DNA from: Streptomyces sp. NBC_01296 | GTDB lineage: Bacteria; Actinomycetota; Actinomycetes; Streptomycetales; Streptomycetaceae | Direction: 5' to 3' | NCBI RefSeq assembly: GCF_035984415.1 | Contig: NZ_CP130720.1 | Coordinates: 1,178,001-1,242,000 of the forward strand | Length of the DNA: 64,000 bases | Shown here: in pieces, positions 50,481 to 59,450 of the stretch | Layout: every line of letters begins with the position of its first letter | Numbering within the stretch: the first letter of the stretch is position 1 | Notes under the pieces: model-generated | What the model was told of the DNA's origin: nothing | What the model saw: the letters and a program-made list of their open reading frames with translations, nothing else | Databases searched by the model: none | Position numbers and translations under genes: made by a program

Positions 50481-52976
50481 ATGGCTAAGAAGGAGCTCCG
50501 GCCGCACCAGCGCGAGGCCGTCGACGCCGTACTCCGGGCCCTCGAGCTGCCGGCCGGCGGCCGGGTGCCCGGGACCGGGCTGCGGACCCAGGTGATCATG
50601 GCCACCGGATCCGGGAAGTCCCTGGTCGCCGTGCGCTCCGCCGAGGAGCTGCGGGCCGGGCGGGTGCTGGTCCTCGTGCCCTCGCTGGACCTGCTCGTGC
50701 AGACGGTGACGGCCTGGCAGGAGGGCGGCCGGACCGGGCGCGCCCTCGCCGTGTGCTCGCTGCGCGCCGAGGACGCGGGCGTGCCCGCCACCACCGATCC
50801 GGCCGAACTGGCCCGCTGGGCCGGCCGGTCGGCGGAGCGGCTGACGGTATTCGCCACGTACGCCTCGCTGGGCCTCGGCACGATCGAGCGCGCCCACCTC
50901 GCGGGCCTGCCGGGCTGGGACCTGGTCGTGGTCGACGAGGCGCACCGTACGTCCGGGCGGATCGGCAAACCCTGGGCCGTGGTGCACGACAACACCCGGA
51001 TCCCCTCCGTCCGGCGGTTGTACATGACGGCCACGCCGCGGGTCTGGCAGGACGGCGCGGAGGCGGAGGAGGGCGCGGAGCCCGAGGAGGGCGGCCGCGG
51101 GCGGGGCGATCTCGTCGCGTCCATGGAGGACGACCCGGACGGCCCCTTCGGCGCGCGCTGCCACACCCTGTCCCTCGCGGAGGCCATCGACCGCGGCATC
51201 TGCGCCCCCTACCGGGTGGTGTGCGTGGACGTCAGCGATCCGGGGTTCCAGGCGGCGGTGCTGCTGGGCGCCGACGGGCGCTCGGACGCCGTGCGCGGGG
51301 CGCGGCTGGCGGCCCTGCAGGCGGCGCTGATCAAGGCCGCCGCCGACCAGGGGTTCCGGCGGACCCTCGTCTTCCACCACCTGACCAGGGAGGCCGAGGC
51401 CTTCGCGGCCGGGCTGCCGGCGGTGGCGCAGCGGCTGCGGGCCGCACGTGACGCGCCGGAGCCGGCGTATCCCCGTACCGTCTGGGCGGACTGGCTGTGC
51501 GGGCAGCACACGGCGGCGCAGCGGCGGCGCGTGCTGGACGCGTTCGCGGCGGACGGGGCCGCCGACAAGGCCTTCCTCGGCAGTGTCCGGGTGCTGGGCG
51601 AGGGCGTGGACACGAAGGAGTGCGACTCCGTCTACTGGGCCGACGTACGGGGTGCCATGCCGGACCTGGTCCAGGCCGTCGGGCGGGCGCTGCGCATCCA
51701 ACCCGGCGAGGGCAAGGTCGCCTCGCTGGTGGTCCCGGTGCTGCTGGGGCCGGGCGAGACGCCCGAGTCGATGCTGACCTCGCGCGCGTACGGGGACCTC
51801 GCGCGGCTGCTGGAGGCACTGCGGGCGCACGACACCCGGCTCGTCGAATCGCTGGCGCAGCCGCAGGCGCCGAGCCGGCCGCGGGCGCAATCCGCGACCG
51901 AGGCCGTGACGGGCGCCGGCATGCGGACCGGGGCGCAGGCCCTGCTGAGCTTCTCGACACCCCGGGATCCGGCGCTGCTGGCGGCGTTCATCCGGCTGCG
52001 CGTGCTGCACCCGGAGCGCGAGCACTGGCGGCGCGGGGTGGAGGCCGCCCGGATCTACGCGGCCGGGGCCGGGGATCTGCGCGTGCCGTTCGCCTTCAAG
52101 GTCCCGAAGGAGCCGAAGACGCCCCGGACCCCGCCCGCTGCGGAGGCCCTGCCGGGCACGCAGCCGGCCGCCGAGGCCTGGCCTCCCGGGCTGGCCCGGT
52201 TCCCGCTCGGCCAGTGGATCGCGGACGTGCGGCGCACCCACCGCCGGGGCGCCCTCGGCCGGGAGCGGATCGCGCAGCTCGACGAACTCGGCATGGTGTG
52301 GAGCCACTTCGACGTGGCCTTCGACGAGGGCCTCGCGGCGGCCCGCGGCTGGGCGGCGGAACACGGCCACCTGCTGCCGCCCGTGGAGGCCACCTGGCGC
52401 GGCGCGCCGGTCGGGGTGTGGGTCAAGAACCAGCGGGCCGCCGCCCGTCGCGAGGGCCCCGGCGCCCTGTCCGAGGAGCGCCGGGAGGCCCTGGACGCCG
52501 TCGACGCGTCCTGGTGCCCGGCCTGGGAGATCTCCTGGCAGCGCGCCTTCCACCTGACCCGCGTCCACCTGGACGCGGGCGGCCGGCTGCCGCTCACCCC
52601 GGGCGAGGTGGTCGTACAGGGCGAGGACCTGGGCCGCTGGGTGCGCACCCAGCGGCTGGCCTGGGAGCAACTGACCTGGGCGCAGCGCTGGCTGCTGGAG
52701 CACACGCTGGGCGTGACCGAGGCGAGCGCGGCCGAGCGTCCGCAGCCGCGGCGCACGCAGGCCGAGAAATGGGCGGAACACCTGTCCGCGGCCCGCCAGT
52801 TCCACCTGCGCGAACAGCACCTCCGGGTCCCCCGCAAGCACGTGGAACGCGTCGGCGGCCGGGAGTTGCAGCTGGGCGCGTGGATCGCCAACCAGCGCTC
52901 GCGCGCATCGGCCCTCGCCCCGGACCGGGTCGCGGCCCTCGACGCGCTCGGCATGCGCTGGCCGGCGTCCGCCTGA
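50481..52976 (+). CDS. SF2 DEAD/DEAH-type helicase with helicase-associated repeats
   Basis: 831-residue ATPase. Motif I MATGSGKS, motif II VVDEAHR (DEAH), motif III YMTATPR and motif VI QAVGRALRIQ define the SF2 core, of the type seen in restriction-like and stand-alone helicases. From about residue 570 to the end are four helicase-associated (HA) repeats, each ending in a W- or G-containing pattern (LGQWIADVRR, VGVWVKNQRA, LGRWVRTQRL, LGAWIANQRS). Such HA helicases are often plasmid-borne or chromosomal in Streptomyces and of unknown role. It is a single gene with GGAG before the start. Confidence 0.9.
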   Translation: MAKKELRPHQREAVDAVLRALELPAGGRVPGTGLRTQVIMATGSGKSLVAVRSAEELRAGRVLVLVPSLDLLVQTVTAWQEGGRTGRALAVCSLRAEDAGVPATTDPAELARWAGRSAERLTVFATYASLGLGTIERAHLAGLPGWDLVVVDEAHRTSGRIGKPWAVVHDNTRIPSVRRLYMTATPRVWQDGAEAEEGAEPEEGGRGRGDLVASMEDDPDGPFGARCHTLSLAEAIDRGICAPYRVVCVDVSDPGFQAAVLLGADGRSDAVRGARLAALQAALIKAAADQGFRRTLVFHHLTREAEAFAAGLPAVAQRLRAARDAPEPAYPRTVWADWLCGQHTAAQRRRVLDAFAADGAADKAFLGSVRVLGEGVDTKECDSVYWADVRGAMPDLVQAVGRALRIQPGEGKVASLVVPVLLGPGETPESMLTSRAYGDLARLLEALRAHDTRLVESLAQPQAPSRPRAQSATEAVTGAGMRTGAQALLSFSTPRDPALLAAFIRLRVLHPEREHWRRGVEAARIYAAGAGDLRVPFAFKVPKEPKTPRTPPAAEALPGTQPAAEAWPPGLARFPLGQWIADVRRTHRRGALGRERIAQLDELGMVWSHFDVAFDEGLAAARGWAAEHGHLLPPVEATWRGAPVGVWVKNQRAAARREGPGALSEERREALDAVDASWCPAWEISWQRAFHLTRVHLDAGGRLPLTPGEVVVQGEDLGRWVRTQRLAWEQLTWAQRWLLEHTLGVTEASAAERPQPRRTQAEKWAEHLSAARQFHLREQHLRVPRKHVERVGGRELQLGAWIANQRSRASALAPDRVAALDALGMRWPASA

Positions 52977-53075
52977 GCGGCGCCGTCCGGCCGGGGACGT
53001 GCTGACTACGATGCACCGGGTGCGCGGGACCGACACGGGCACGGACAGGGACAGGGACACGGAGGGGCTTCGGCT

Positions 53076-53495
53076 GTAACGGCGGAGAGCGAGGCGCATC
53101 GCGCCTTCCACGAGCACCGGGGTCTGCTCCATGCGGTCGCGTACCGCGTCCTGGGCCGGGCCGCCGACGCCGAGGACGTCGTCCAGGAGGCCTGGCTGCG
53201 CTGGAGCCGGGTGGACGCGGAGCAGGTGGCCGACCCCGAGGCGTATCTGGTCCGCGTCCACCCGGCTGGCGATCGACCGGCTGCGCAGTGCCCAGGCCCG
53301 CCGGGAGTCGTACGTGGGGCCTTGGCTGCCCGAGCCGCTCCTGACCGGCCCGGACGTCGCGGACGACGTGGCCCTGGCGGACACCGTTTCCACCGCGATG
53401 CTGCTGATCCTGGAGTCGCTGTCGCCGCTGGAGCGGGCCGTGTTCGTCCTGCGCGAGGCGTTCGGGTACGCCTACGCGGAGATCGGCGACACCGG
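53076..53495 (+). pseudogene. disrupted SigJ-like ECF sigma factor
   Basis: Sequence from 53076 reads (V)TAESEAHRAFHEHRGLLHAV, then EDVVQEAWLRWSRVDAE and DPEAYLVRV, and at about 53258 shifts frame to continue TRLAIDRLRSAQARRE and LSPLERAVFVLREAFGYAYAEIG. Two lesions disable it: a frameshift (loss of about 2 bases where VTTRLAID is expected) and loss of everything after region 4. The expected start position, 8 bases after GGAGGGG, is GTA rather than GTG. It is fused to a flavoprotein remnant at about 53495. Confidence 0.8.
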
Positions 53496-54115
53496 CGCCG
53501 TCCCGGGCGCCGCGGCTCGGCGTACGGGTGCGCACCGGCGCGGAGGTCATCGAGGTCCTGCCGGACGGTGTGGCGCTGGCCGGCGGTGCGCACGTGGCCG
53601 CCGACGCGGTCGTGTGGACCACCGGCGTACGGGTGCCCGCACTGGCCGCCGAAGCGGGCCTGACCACCGACGGGCGGGGCCGGATCGTCACCGACCCCAC
53701 CCTGCGCTCGGTCTCCCACCCGTCGGTCTACGCGGTGGGCGACGCGGCCGCCGTCCGCCAGGCGTACGGGGTCGTGCACGGCACGTGCCAGAGCGGCATC
53801 CCCACGGCCGTGTACGCCGCCGACGCCATCGCCCTGCGGCTGGCCGGCCGCGAGCCCCGGCCGTTGCGGTTCGGGTACGTCCACCAGCCGGTCAGCCTCG
53901 GCCGCCGCGACGCGGTCATCCAGTTCGCCCGCGGCGACGACACCCCGCGCCGCTGGTACCTCACGGGGCGGGCCGCCGTGGCGTACAAGGAGTCCGTCAG
54001 CAGCAGCCCGCTCCCCGCGTTCCGCATGGCACGGCGGTACGTGATCCCCGCGCGCGCGATGTGGACCCGCGGCGGCAGCCGCAACCGCCCGGCGGCGAGC
54101 CCGACCGCACCCTAG
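53496..54115 (+). pseudogene. C-terminal half of an NDH-2/FAD-dependent oxidoreductase
   Basis: About 200 codons in a third frame read LGVRVRTGAEVIEVLPDGVA, AVVWTTGVRVPALAAEAGL and SVYAVGDAAAVRQAYG, the second half of an NAD(P)/FAD-dependent oxidoreductase. The N-terminal FAD-binding half (GxGxxG) is missing, replaced by the sigma remnant. The 588-bp frame from GTG 53528 is open but would lack the FAD site. Flavoproteins of this type are often encoded next to SigJ-like factors, so one deletion could have fused neighbouring genes. The stop overlaps the gad stop region by 4 bases. Confidence 0.78.
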
Positions 54116-55503
54116 TGATGGAACCCCGAGCGGGGCTCGGTCGCCGGGACCGGCGGGGGTGTGGCGGTGAGGTGGTCCACCGCCTGGCGCAGGTCCTGGA
54201 CGAGCAGGGCGATCTGGTCGCGGGTCACGCCGTGCCGGATGAGCACGCGCTGGATGACGGTGTCGTCGCGGGCGGCCGGCAGCGGGTACGAGGGCACCTG
54301 CCAGCCGCGCATCCGCAGCCGGTCGGAGAGGTCGTAGAGGGTGAACCCGGCCGCGGCCGGGTCGGTGAGCCGGTAGGAGACGGCGGGGAGGCCGCCGAGG
54401 CCGTCGTAGAGCAGGGTGAACGGGCCCATGGCGGCGATCTCCCCGGCCAGGTACTGGGCGGTGGCGACGCAGGCCTCGTGGACGCGCCGGTAGCCGGCGC
54501 GGCCGAGCCTGAGGAACAGGTAGTACTGGGCGATGACCTCGCCGCCGGGGCGGGAGAAGTTGAGGGCGAAGGTCGGCATGTCGCCGCCGAGGTAGTCCAC
54601 GTCGAAGACGAGCTCCTTGGGCAGCAGGTCGGCGGTGCGCCACACGATCCAGCCGACGCCGAGGGGCGCGAGCCCGTACTTGTGCCCGGAGGTGTTGATG
54701 GAGGCGACGCGCGGCAGCCGGAAGTCCCACACCACGTCGGGGTGGAGGAAGGGGGCGACGAAGCCGCCGCTGGCCCCGTCCACGTGGACCGGGATGTCCC
54801 AGCCGTGCTCGGCCTGGATCCGGTCGAGTTCCGCTGCGATCTCGGCGACGGGCTCGTAGTCGCAGGTGTAGGTGACGCCGACGATGGCGACGACGCCGAT
54901 GGTGTTCTCGTCGACGTACTCGGCGAGCTGATGGGGGCGCAGGCCGGTGGCGTCGGGCTCGAGAGGGACCGGGCGCAGTTCGACGTCGAAGTAGCGGGCG
55001 AACTTCTCCCAGCAGATCTGGACGGGCCCGCACACCAGGTTGGGCCGGTCGACGGGGAGGCCCTGGGCCTGGCGGCGGGTGCGCCAGCGGAATTTGAGGG
55101 CGAGGCCGCCGAGCATGGCGGCCTCGCTGGACCCGGTGGTGGAGCAGCCGGTGGCCGCGCCGCCGACCGGCGCGTTCCACAGGTCGGCCAGGATGTTGAC
55201 GCAGCGGGCCTCGATCTCGGCGGTCTGCGGGTACTCGTCCTTGTCGATCATGTTCTTGTCGAGGCACTGGTTCATCAGCCGGTGTACGCCGTCGTCGGAC
55301 CAGGTGGTGCAGAAGGTGGCCAGGTTCTGGGCCGCGTTGCCGTCGAGGAGGAGCTCGTTGCTGAGCAGCTCGTAGACCACCTCGGTGGGCGAGTGATCGT
55401 CGGGCATCCGGTACTTGGGGAGGATCTGGCCGCTCAGCGCGGACGTGAACACGTCCGTGTCGGTGTCACCGGCGGGTACGTCTTTCGTCTCATGAAGAGC
55501 CAT
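54112..55503 (-). CDS. gadB: glutamate decarboxylase
   Basis: PLP enzyme converting glutamate to GABA and CO2. The 463-residue protein matches the bacterial GadB length; the PLP-binding Lys-275 is in INTSGHKYGL, with VHVDGASGGFVAPF and TTGSSEAAMLGGLA also conserved. The N-terminus (MALHETKDVPAGD) and C-terminal ...SGFHH carry the His near the end that caps the active site in the acid-regulated enzymes. Single gene; no gadC antiporter nearby. Confidence 0.94.
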   Translation of the reverse strand: MALHETKDVPAGDTDTDVFTSALSGQILPKYRMPDDHSPTEVVYELLSNELLLDGNAAQNLATFCTTWSDDGVHRLMNQCLDKNMIDKDEYPQTAEIEARCVNILADLWNAPVGGAATGCSTTGSSEAAMLGGLALKFRWRTRRQAQGLPVDRPNLVCGPVQICWEKFARYFDVELRPVPLEPDATGLRPHQLAEYVDENTIGVVAIVGVTYTCDYEPVAEIAAELDRIQAEHGWDIPVHVDGASGGFVAPFLHPDVVWDFRLPRVASINTSGHKYGLAPLGVGWIVWRTADLLPKELVFDVDYLGGDMPTFALNFSRPGGEVIAQYYLFLRLGRAGYRRVHEACVATAQYLAGEIAAMGPFTLLYDGLGGLPAVSYRLTDPAAAGFTLYDLSDRLRMRGWQVPSYPLPAARDDTVIQRVLIRHGVTRDQIALLVQDLRQAVDHLTATPPPVPATEPRSGFHH

Positions 55504-55796
55504 ATCCGGACTATAGGTGACTGATCATCACAAGGACCGCTTCAACCCCCTCCGCGGAGGATTCGGGCGCCGACACCGAGAGCTTCCGGCCGACTCCGCG
55601 GTGTGACCCTCTCCATAGGAGCCACACGCGACGGGATAACTTACTGTCGAGTAGCCTTCTGTTCGAAGATCTTTCCGTCCGGGCCGCTGAAACCGGTGCG
55701 GACGGGAAGATCAGCCAACTGGTTCTACGGGCAACTTATCCATGGATGTCCGGATACCGGTCAACGGCCTTTGCCGTCCTGATACTTCTTCGACCC
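55504..55796. other. divergent regulatory region gadB / melC1
   Basis: 293 bp without a supportable gene and with lower GC than its surroundings. It must hold both promoters. I see a small dyad TACT-GTCG-AGTA at 55642-55653 and an AT-rich ATAACTT just before it, but no clear -35/-10 pair. No good Shine-Dalgarno precedes melC1 ATG 55797. Confidence 0.5.
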
Positions 55797-56195
55797 ATGA
55801 ACAAGATCACCCGCCGGCAGGCCTTGGGCACCACCGCCGGCGCTCTCACCGTCCTCGGCATCGCCGGCGCCACCGCGCACGCAGCCGCCACCGACTCCCG
55901 CGCCTCCCTACCCACCGGCACGGTCGACGAGGTGTACCAGGGCCGCCGCATACAGATCACCCCGGGCGGGGGCGGCCACCACGGCGGCCACCACGGGGGC
56001 GGCCACGACGGACTGCCGACCGTCCGGATAGACGGCAGCGAACTGCACGTCATGCGCAACGCCGACGACACCTGGATCAGCGTGGTCAACCACTACGAGA
56101 CCTTCGCCGATCCGACCTCGCTCGCCCGCGCCGCCGTGCGCGAGCTGCAGGGCGCCGTCCTCGCCCCGTTCGCGCCCATGGGAGGCACGGCATGA
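55797..56195 (+). CDS. melC1: tyrosinase copper chaperone MelC1
   Basis: Export and copper-loading partner of tyrosinase; carries the Tat signal that brings MelC2 out of the cell. 132 residues: [21 protein letters not shown] signal, a His/Gly-rich loop ([16 protein letters not shown]), and the conserved body [26 protein letters not shown] and [11 protein letters not shown]. The His-rich loop is usual in MelC1. An ATG at 55746 would add 17 residues before the signal, which is less likely. Stop overlaps melC2 start (ATGA). Confidence 0.93.
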   Translation: MNKITRRQALGTTAGALTVLGIAGATAHAAATDSRASLPTGTVDEVYQGRRIQITPGGGGHHGGHHGGGHDGLPTVRIDGSELHVMRNADDTWISVVNHYETFADPTSLARAAVRELQGAVLAPFAPMGGTA

Positions 56196-57043
56196 CCGTC
56201 CGCAAGAACCAGGCCGCCCTCAGCGCCGAGGAGAAGCGCGCCTTCACCAGCGCCTTGCTCGAGCTCAAGCGCACCGGTACCTACGACCGGTTCGTCACCA
56301 CCCACAACGGGTTCATCATGGCCGACACGGACTCGGGCGACCGGGTCGGCCACCGCTCGCCCTCGTTCCTGCCCTGGCACCGCCGCTTCCTGCTGGAGTT
56401 CGAGGCCGAGCTGCAGAAAGTGGACCCGAAGGTTTCGCTCCCGTACTGGGACTGGAGCGCGGACCGCACCACCCGCTCCTCCCTCTGGGCCGCCGATTTC
56501 CTGGGCGGCACCGGCCGGGCCCGCGACGGACAGGTCCTCGACGGGCCGTTCGCGTCCGCCAACGGCAAGTGGCCGATAAACGTACGGGTGGACGGACGCG
56601 CGTACCTGCGCCGGGCGCTCGGCGCGGGAGTGTCCGAGCTGCCGACGAAGGCCGAGGTGGACGCCGTGCTCAACATGCCGGTGTACGACATGGCCCCCTG
56701 GAACAGCTCCTCGAACGGCTTCCGCAACCACCTGGAGGGCTGGCGCGGCGCCAACCTCCACAACCGGGTCCACGTGTGGGTCGGCGGCCAGATGGGCACC
56801 GGCGTCTCCCCCAACGACCCGGTGTTCTGGATGCACCACGCCTTCGTCGACAAGCTGTGGGCCGAGTGGCAGGCCCGCAACCCGAAGTCCGCGTACCTGC
56901 CGGCCGCGGGCACCACGAACGTCGTCGACCTGCACGACACCATGCGGCCGTGGAACGACGTGACCCCGGCGGACATGCTGGACCACCGGAAGTTCTACAC
57001 GTTCGACACCGAGCCGGTCCCGGCCGCCGCCAGCCAGCGGTAG
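56192..57043 (+). CDS. melC2: tyrosinase MelC2
   Basis: Binuclear copper monooxygenase making melanin from tyrosine. 283 residues; CuA ligands are in [19 protein letters not shown] and the following helix, and CuB ligands in [11 protein letters not shown] and [12 protein letters not shown]. It has no own signal and depends on MelC1. Length and sequence match Streptomyces MelC2. The last 49 bp overlap the 3' end of the opposite-strand response regulator. Confidence 0.95.
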   Translation: MTVRKNQAALSAEEKRAFTSALLELKRTGTYDRFVTTHNGFIMADTDSGDRVGHRSPSFLPWHRRFLLEFEAELQKVDPKVSLPYWDWSADRTTRSSLWAADFLGGTGRARDGQVLDGPFASANGKWPINVRVDGRAYLRRALGAGVSELPTKAEVDAVLNMPVYDMAPWNSSSNGFRNHLEGWRGANLHNRVHVWVGGQMGTGVSPNDPVFWMHHAFVDKLWAEWQARNPKSAYLPAAGTTNVVDLHDTMRPWNDVTPADMLDHRKFYTFDTEPVPAAASQR

Positions 57044-57741
57044 TGCAGCTCGGGGCGGCCGACCTGGCCGTACCGGGGGGTGCGGTCCGCCCGCCCGGTG
57101 TCCACCAGGTGCTCCAGGTAGCGGCGGGCGGTGATCCGGGAGATCCCGGCCGCCTCGGCCGCCCCCGCGGCGGTCAGCCCCTCGGGCGCCGCCCGCAGCA
57201 GCGCGCCGACCCGGTCCAGGGTCGGCGCGCTGAGCCCTTTCGGGAGCTCGGCGGGGCCCGGGGCGCGCAGGGCGGCGAGTGCCCGGTCCACATCGTCCTG
57301 GCCGGCCGCCTCCCCCGCCGTCGCGCGGAACTCGGCGTAGCGCAGCAGCCGTTCGCGCAGCGTCGGGAAGGCGAACGGCTTCAGTACGTACTGGACCACG
57401 CCGAGCGAGACGCTCTCGCGCACCACGGCCAGGTCCCGCGCCGAGGTCACCACGATCACGTCCACGGGATGCCCGGACGCCCGCAGCCGGCGGGCGAAGC
57501 GCAGCCCGTGCCCGTCGGGCAGGGTGAGGTCGAGCAGCAGCAGGTCCACCCGGGTCCGCTCCAGGGCCCGGGTGGCCTCGGCGAGCGAGTGGACGGCGCC
57601 GACGGCGGTGAAGCCGGGCACCCGCCCGACGTACAGGGCGTGCGCGTCGGCGGCGACGGGATCGTCCTCGACCACCAGCACCCGCACCCCGGATACCGCG
57701 GGCGCCTCGCGTGCCTCGCGCACCTCGCGTGCGTCGCTCAT
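56995..57741 (-). CDS. CitB/DcuR-type response regulator
   Basis: 248-residue regulator: receiver domain (VLVVEDDPVAADAHALYVGR with the phosphorylation Asp in LLLLDLTLPDG, Lys in VLKPFAFP) and a C-terminal helix-turn-helix (GLTAAGAAEAAGISRITARR). Partner of the adjoining kinase, whose stop overlaps its start in ATGA. The first residues contain a 9-bp repeat (REVREAREA). The pair probably controls the divergent dicarboxylate carrier. Confidence 0.92.
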   Translation of the reverse strand: MSDAREVREAREAPAVSGVRVLVVEDDPVAADAHALYVGRVPGFTAVGAVHSLAEATRALERTRVDLLLLDLTLPDGHGLRFARRLRASGHPVDVIVVTSARDLAVVRESVSLGVVQYVLKPFAFPTLRERLLRYAEFRATAGEAAGQDDVDRALAALRAPGPAELPKGLSAPTLDRVGALLRAAPEGLTAAGAAEAAGISRITARRYLEHLVDTGRADRTPRYGQVGRPELHYRWLAAAGTGSVSNV

Positions 57742-59342
57742 GGCGTGGGCTCCCTTCGCACGGGCAGTCGTACGGTGAACTCCGCTCCCCCGCCCGGCCC
57801 TTCGGAGGCGACCGCGCTGCCTCCGTGCCGGTGGGCCACCTGGCGGACCAGGGCGAGGCCGAGGCCGCGCCCCTCTCCCTTGCCCGACCAGCCGCGCAGG
57901 AACACATCGGCCGCGGCGCCCGTGGGCAGGCCGGGCCCGTTGTCGGTGACGCGGAGCAGCAGCGCGTCCCCCTCGGGCCGGACGGTGACCGCGATCCTGG
58001 CGGCGGGGACGCCGGTGAGGGCGTCGACGGCGTTGTCGAGGAGGTTGCCGAGCACGGTGACGAGGTCCCGGGCGGGGACGGTTCCGGTCCGGCCGTCGAC
58101 GGCGCGGCTGTCGGGGGTGAGGACCAGCTCGACGCCCCGCTCGTGCGCCTGGGCGGCCTTGCCCAGCAGCAGCGCCACCAGGACGGGTTCTCCGACGCCG
58201 GTGACCACTTCGTCGGTGAGGGCCTGGGCCAGCTCCAGTTCGGCGGTGGCGAATTCCACCGCTTCGTCCGCGCGGCCGAGTTCGATGAGGGAGACCACGG
58301 TGTGCAGCCGGTTGGCCGCCTCGTGGGCCTGGGACCGCAGCGCTTCGGTGAATCCCCGCTCCTGATCCAACTCGCCGGTGAGCGACTGGAGTTCGGTGTG
58401 GTCGCGCAGGGTGACCACGGTGCCGCGGCGGCCGCCGCCCGCGACGGGCGAGCTGTTGAGGACCAGCACCCTGTCCGCGGTCAGGTGCACCTCGTCCACC
58501 CGGGGCCGGTCGGCGAGCAGGGCGCCGGTGAGCGGTGCGGGCAGGCCGAGGTCGGCGGCGCCGGTGCCCCTGATGTCCCCCGGCAGGCCGAGCAGTTCGC
58601 GCCCGGCGTCGTTGATCAGGGTGATCCGGCGCTGACCGTCGAGCATCAGCAGGCCCTCGCGGACCCCGTGCAGGGCCGCCTGGTGGTAGTCGTACATCCG
58701 GCTGAGCTCGGCCGCGTTCATCCCGTGCGTGTGCCGGCGCAGCCGGGCGTTGACGATGTACGTGCCGACTCCGCCGAGGGCGAGCGCACCGGCCGCGACC
58801 CAGGCGAGGACGGAGAGCTGCTGCGCGAGCCGGGCGCTGATCGCGCGGACGGTGATGCCGGAGCTGACCATGCCGATGACCTTGCCGTCGTCCATCAGCG
58901 GGGTGACCACGCGGATGGAGGGCCCGAGGGTGCCGGTGTAGGTCTCGCTGAAGGTCTCGCCGCGCAGGGCGCGGGCGGTGTTCCCCATGAAGGGCTCACC
59001 GATGCGGCGGGGGTCGGGGTGGGTCCAGCGCCGCCCGTCCGGGGCCATGATCGTCACAAAGTCCACCCCGGAATCCACCCGGACCCGCTCGGCGTAGGGC
59101 TGGAGCGCCGCCGAGGGGTCGGCGCCCCGGGCTGCGCCGCGTACGGCCTCGCGGACGGACGGGGAGTCGGCGACCGCGCGGGCCACGGCCCCCGCCTGGC
59201 GCCGGGCGGACTCCTCGGCCTGCCCGCGGGCGGTGGCGTACGCGAAGACCGCGCAGCCGGCGACGACCACGGCGACCAGCAGCACCTGCATGGCGAAGAG
59301 CTGGCCGGCGAGACTTCGCGGGGGGCGAGGGAACCGGAACAT
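57738..59342 (-). CDS. CitA/DcuS-type sensor histidine kinase
   Basis: 534-residue membrane sensor. A first TM helix (FAMQVLLVAVVVAGCAVFAY), an extracytoplasmic PAS/Cache domain (GVDFVTIMAPDGRRWTHPDP, RRIGEPFMGNTARALRGETF) as in citrate/dicarboxylate sensors, a second TM near 180, a cytoplasmic PAS, the phospho-acceptor His in SQAHEAANRLHTV, and an ATPase domain (LGNLLDNAVDAL, DNGPGLP, GRGLGLALVRQ). Encoded upstream of, and overlapping, its response regulator. Confidence 0.93.
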   Translation of the reverse strand: MFRFPRPPRSLAGQLFAMQVLLVAVVVAGCAVFAYATARGQAEESARRQAGAVARAVADSPSVREAVRGAARGADPSAALQPYAERVRVDSGVDFVTIMAPDGRRWTHPDPRRIGEPFMGNTARALRGETFSETYTGTLGPSIRVVTPLMDDGKVIGMVSSGITVRAISARLAQQLSVLAWVAAGALALGGVGTYIVNARLRRHTHGMNAAELSRMYDYHQAALHGVREGLLMLDGQRRITLINDAGRELLGLPGDIRGTGAADLGLPAPLTGALLADRPRVDEVHLTADRVLVLNSSPVAGGGRRGTVVTLRDHTELQSLTGELDQERGFTEALRSQAHEAANRLHTVVSLIELGRADEAVEFATAELELAQALTDEVVTGVGEPVLVALLLGKAAQAHERGVELVLTPDSRAVDGRTGTVPARDLVTVLGNLLDNAVDALTGVPAARIAVTVRPEGDALLLRVTDNGPGLPTGAAADVFLRGWSGKGEGRGLGLALVRQVAHRHGGSAVASEGPGGGAEFTVRLPVRREPTP

Positions 59343-59450
59343 GGCGTTCAGTGTGCACCCGGCCGTGAACTCAATGAACGCAAGGGTGACCGGGGTCACA
59401 GCCTCGGGCGATGGTCCTCCCGGGACGTATTCACCACCAGGAGGCGAGCC

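Noticed and set aside
53030..53060. 6-bp GGACAG/GGACAC repeats before the sigma remnant as an operator array
   Set aside because: Short degenerate repeats common in this GC background; no dyad.
48564..53393. 1609-codon minus-strand frame
   Set aside because: Shadow across the sigma-CAP and helicase genes; extreme Arg/Gly composition.
55940..56010. His-rich loop of MelC1 as an unusual insertion
   Set aside because: His/Gly-rich loops are normal in Streptomyces MelC1.
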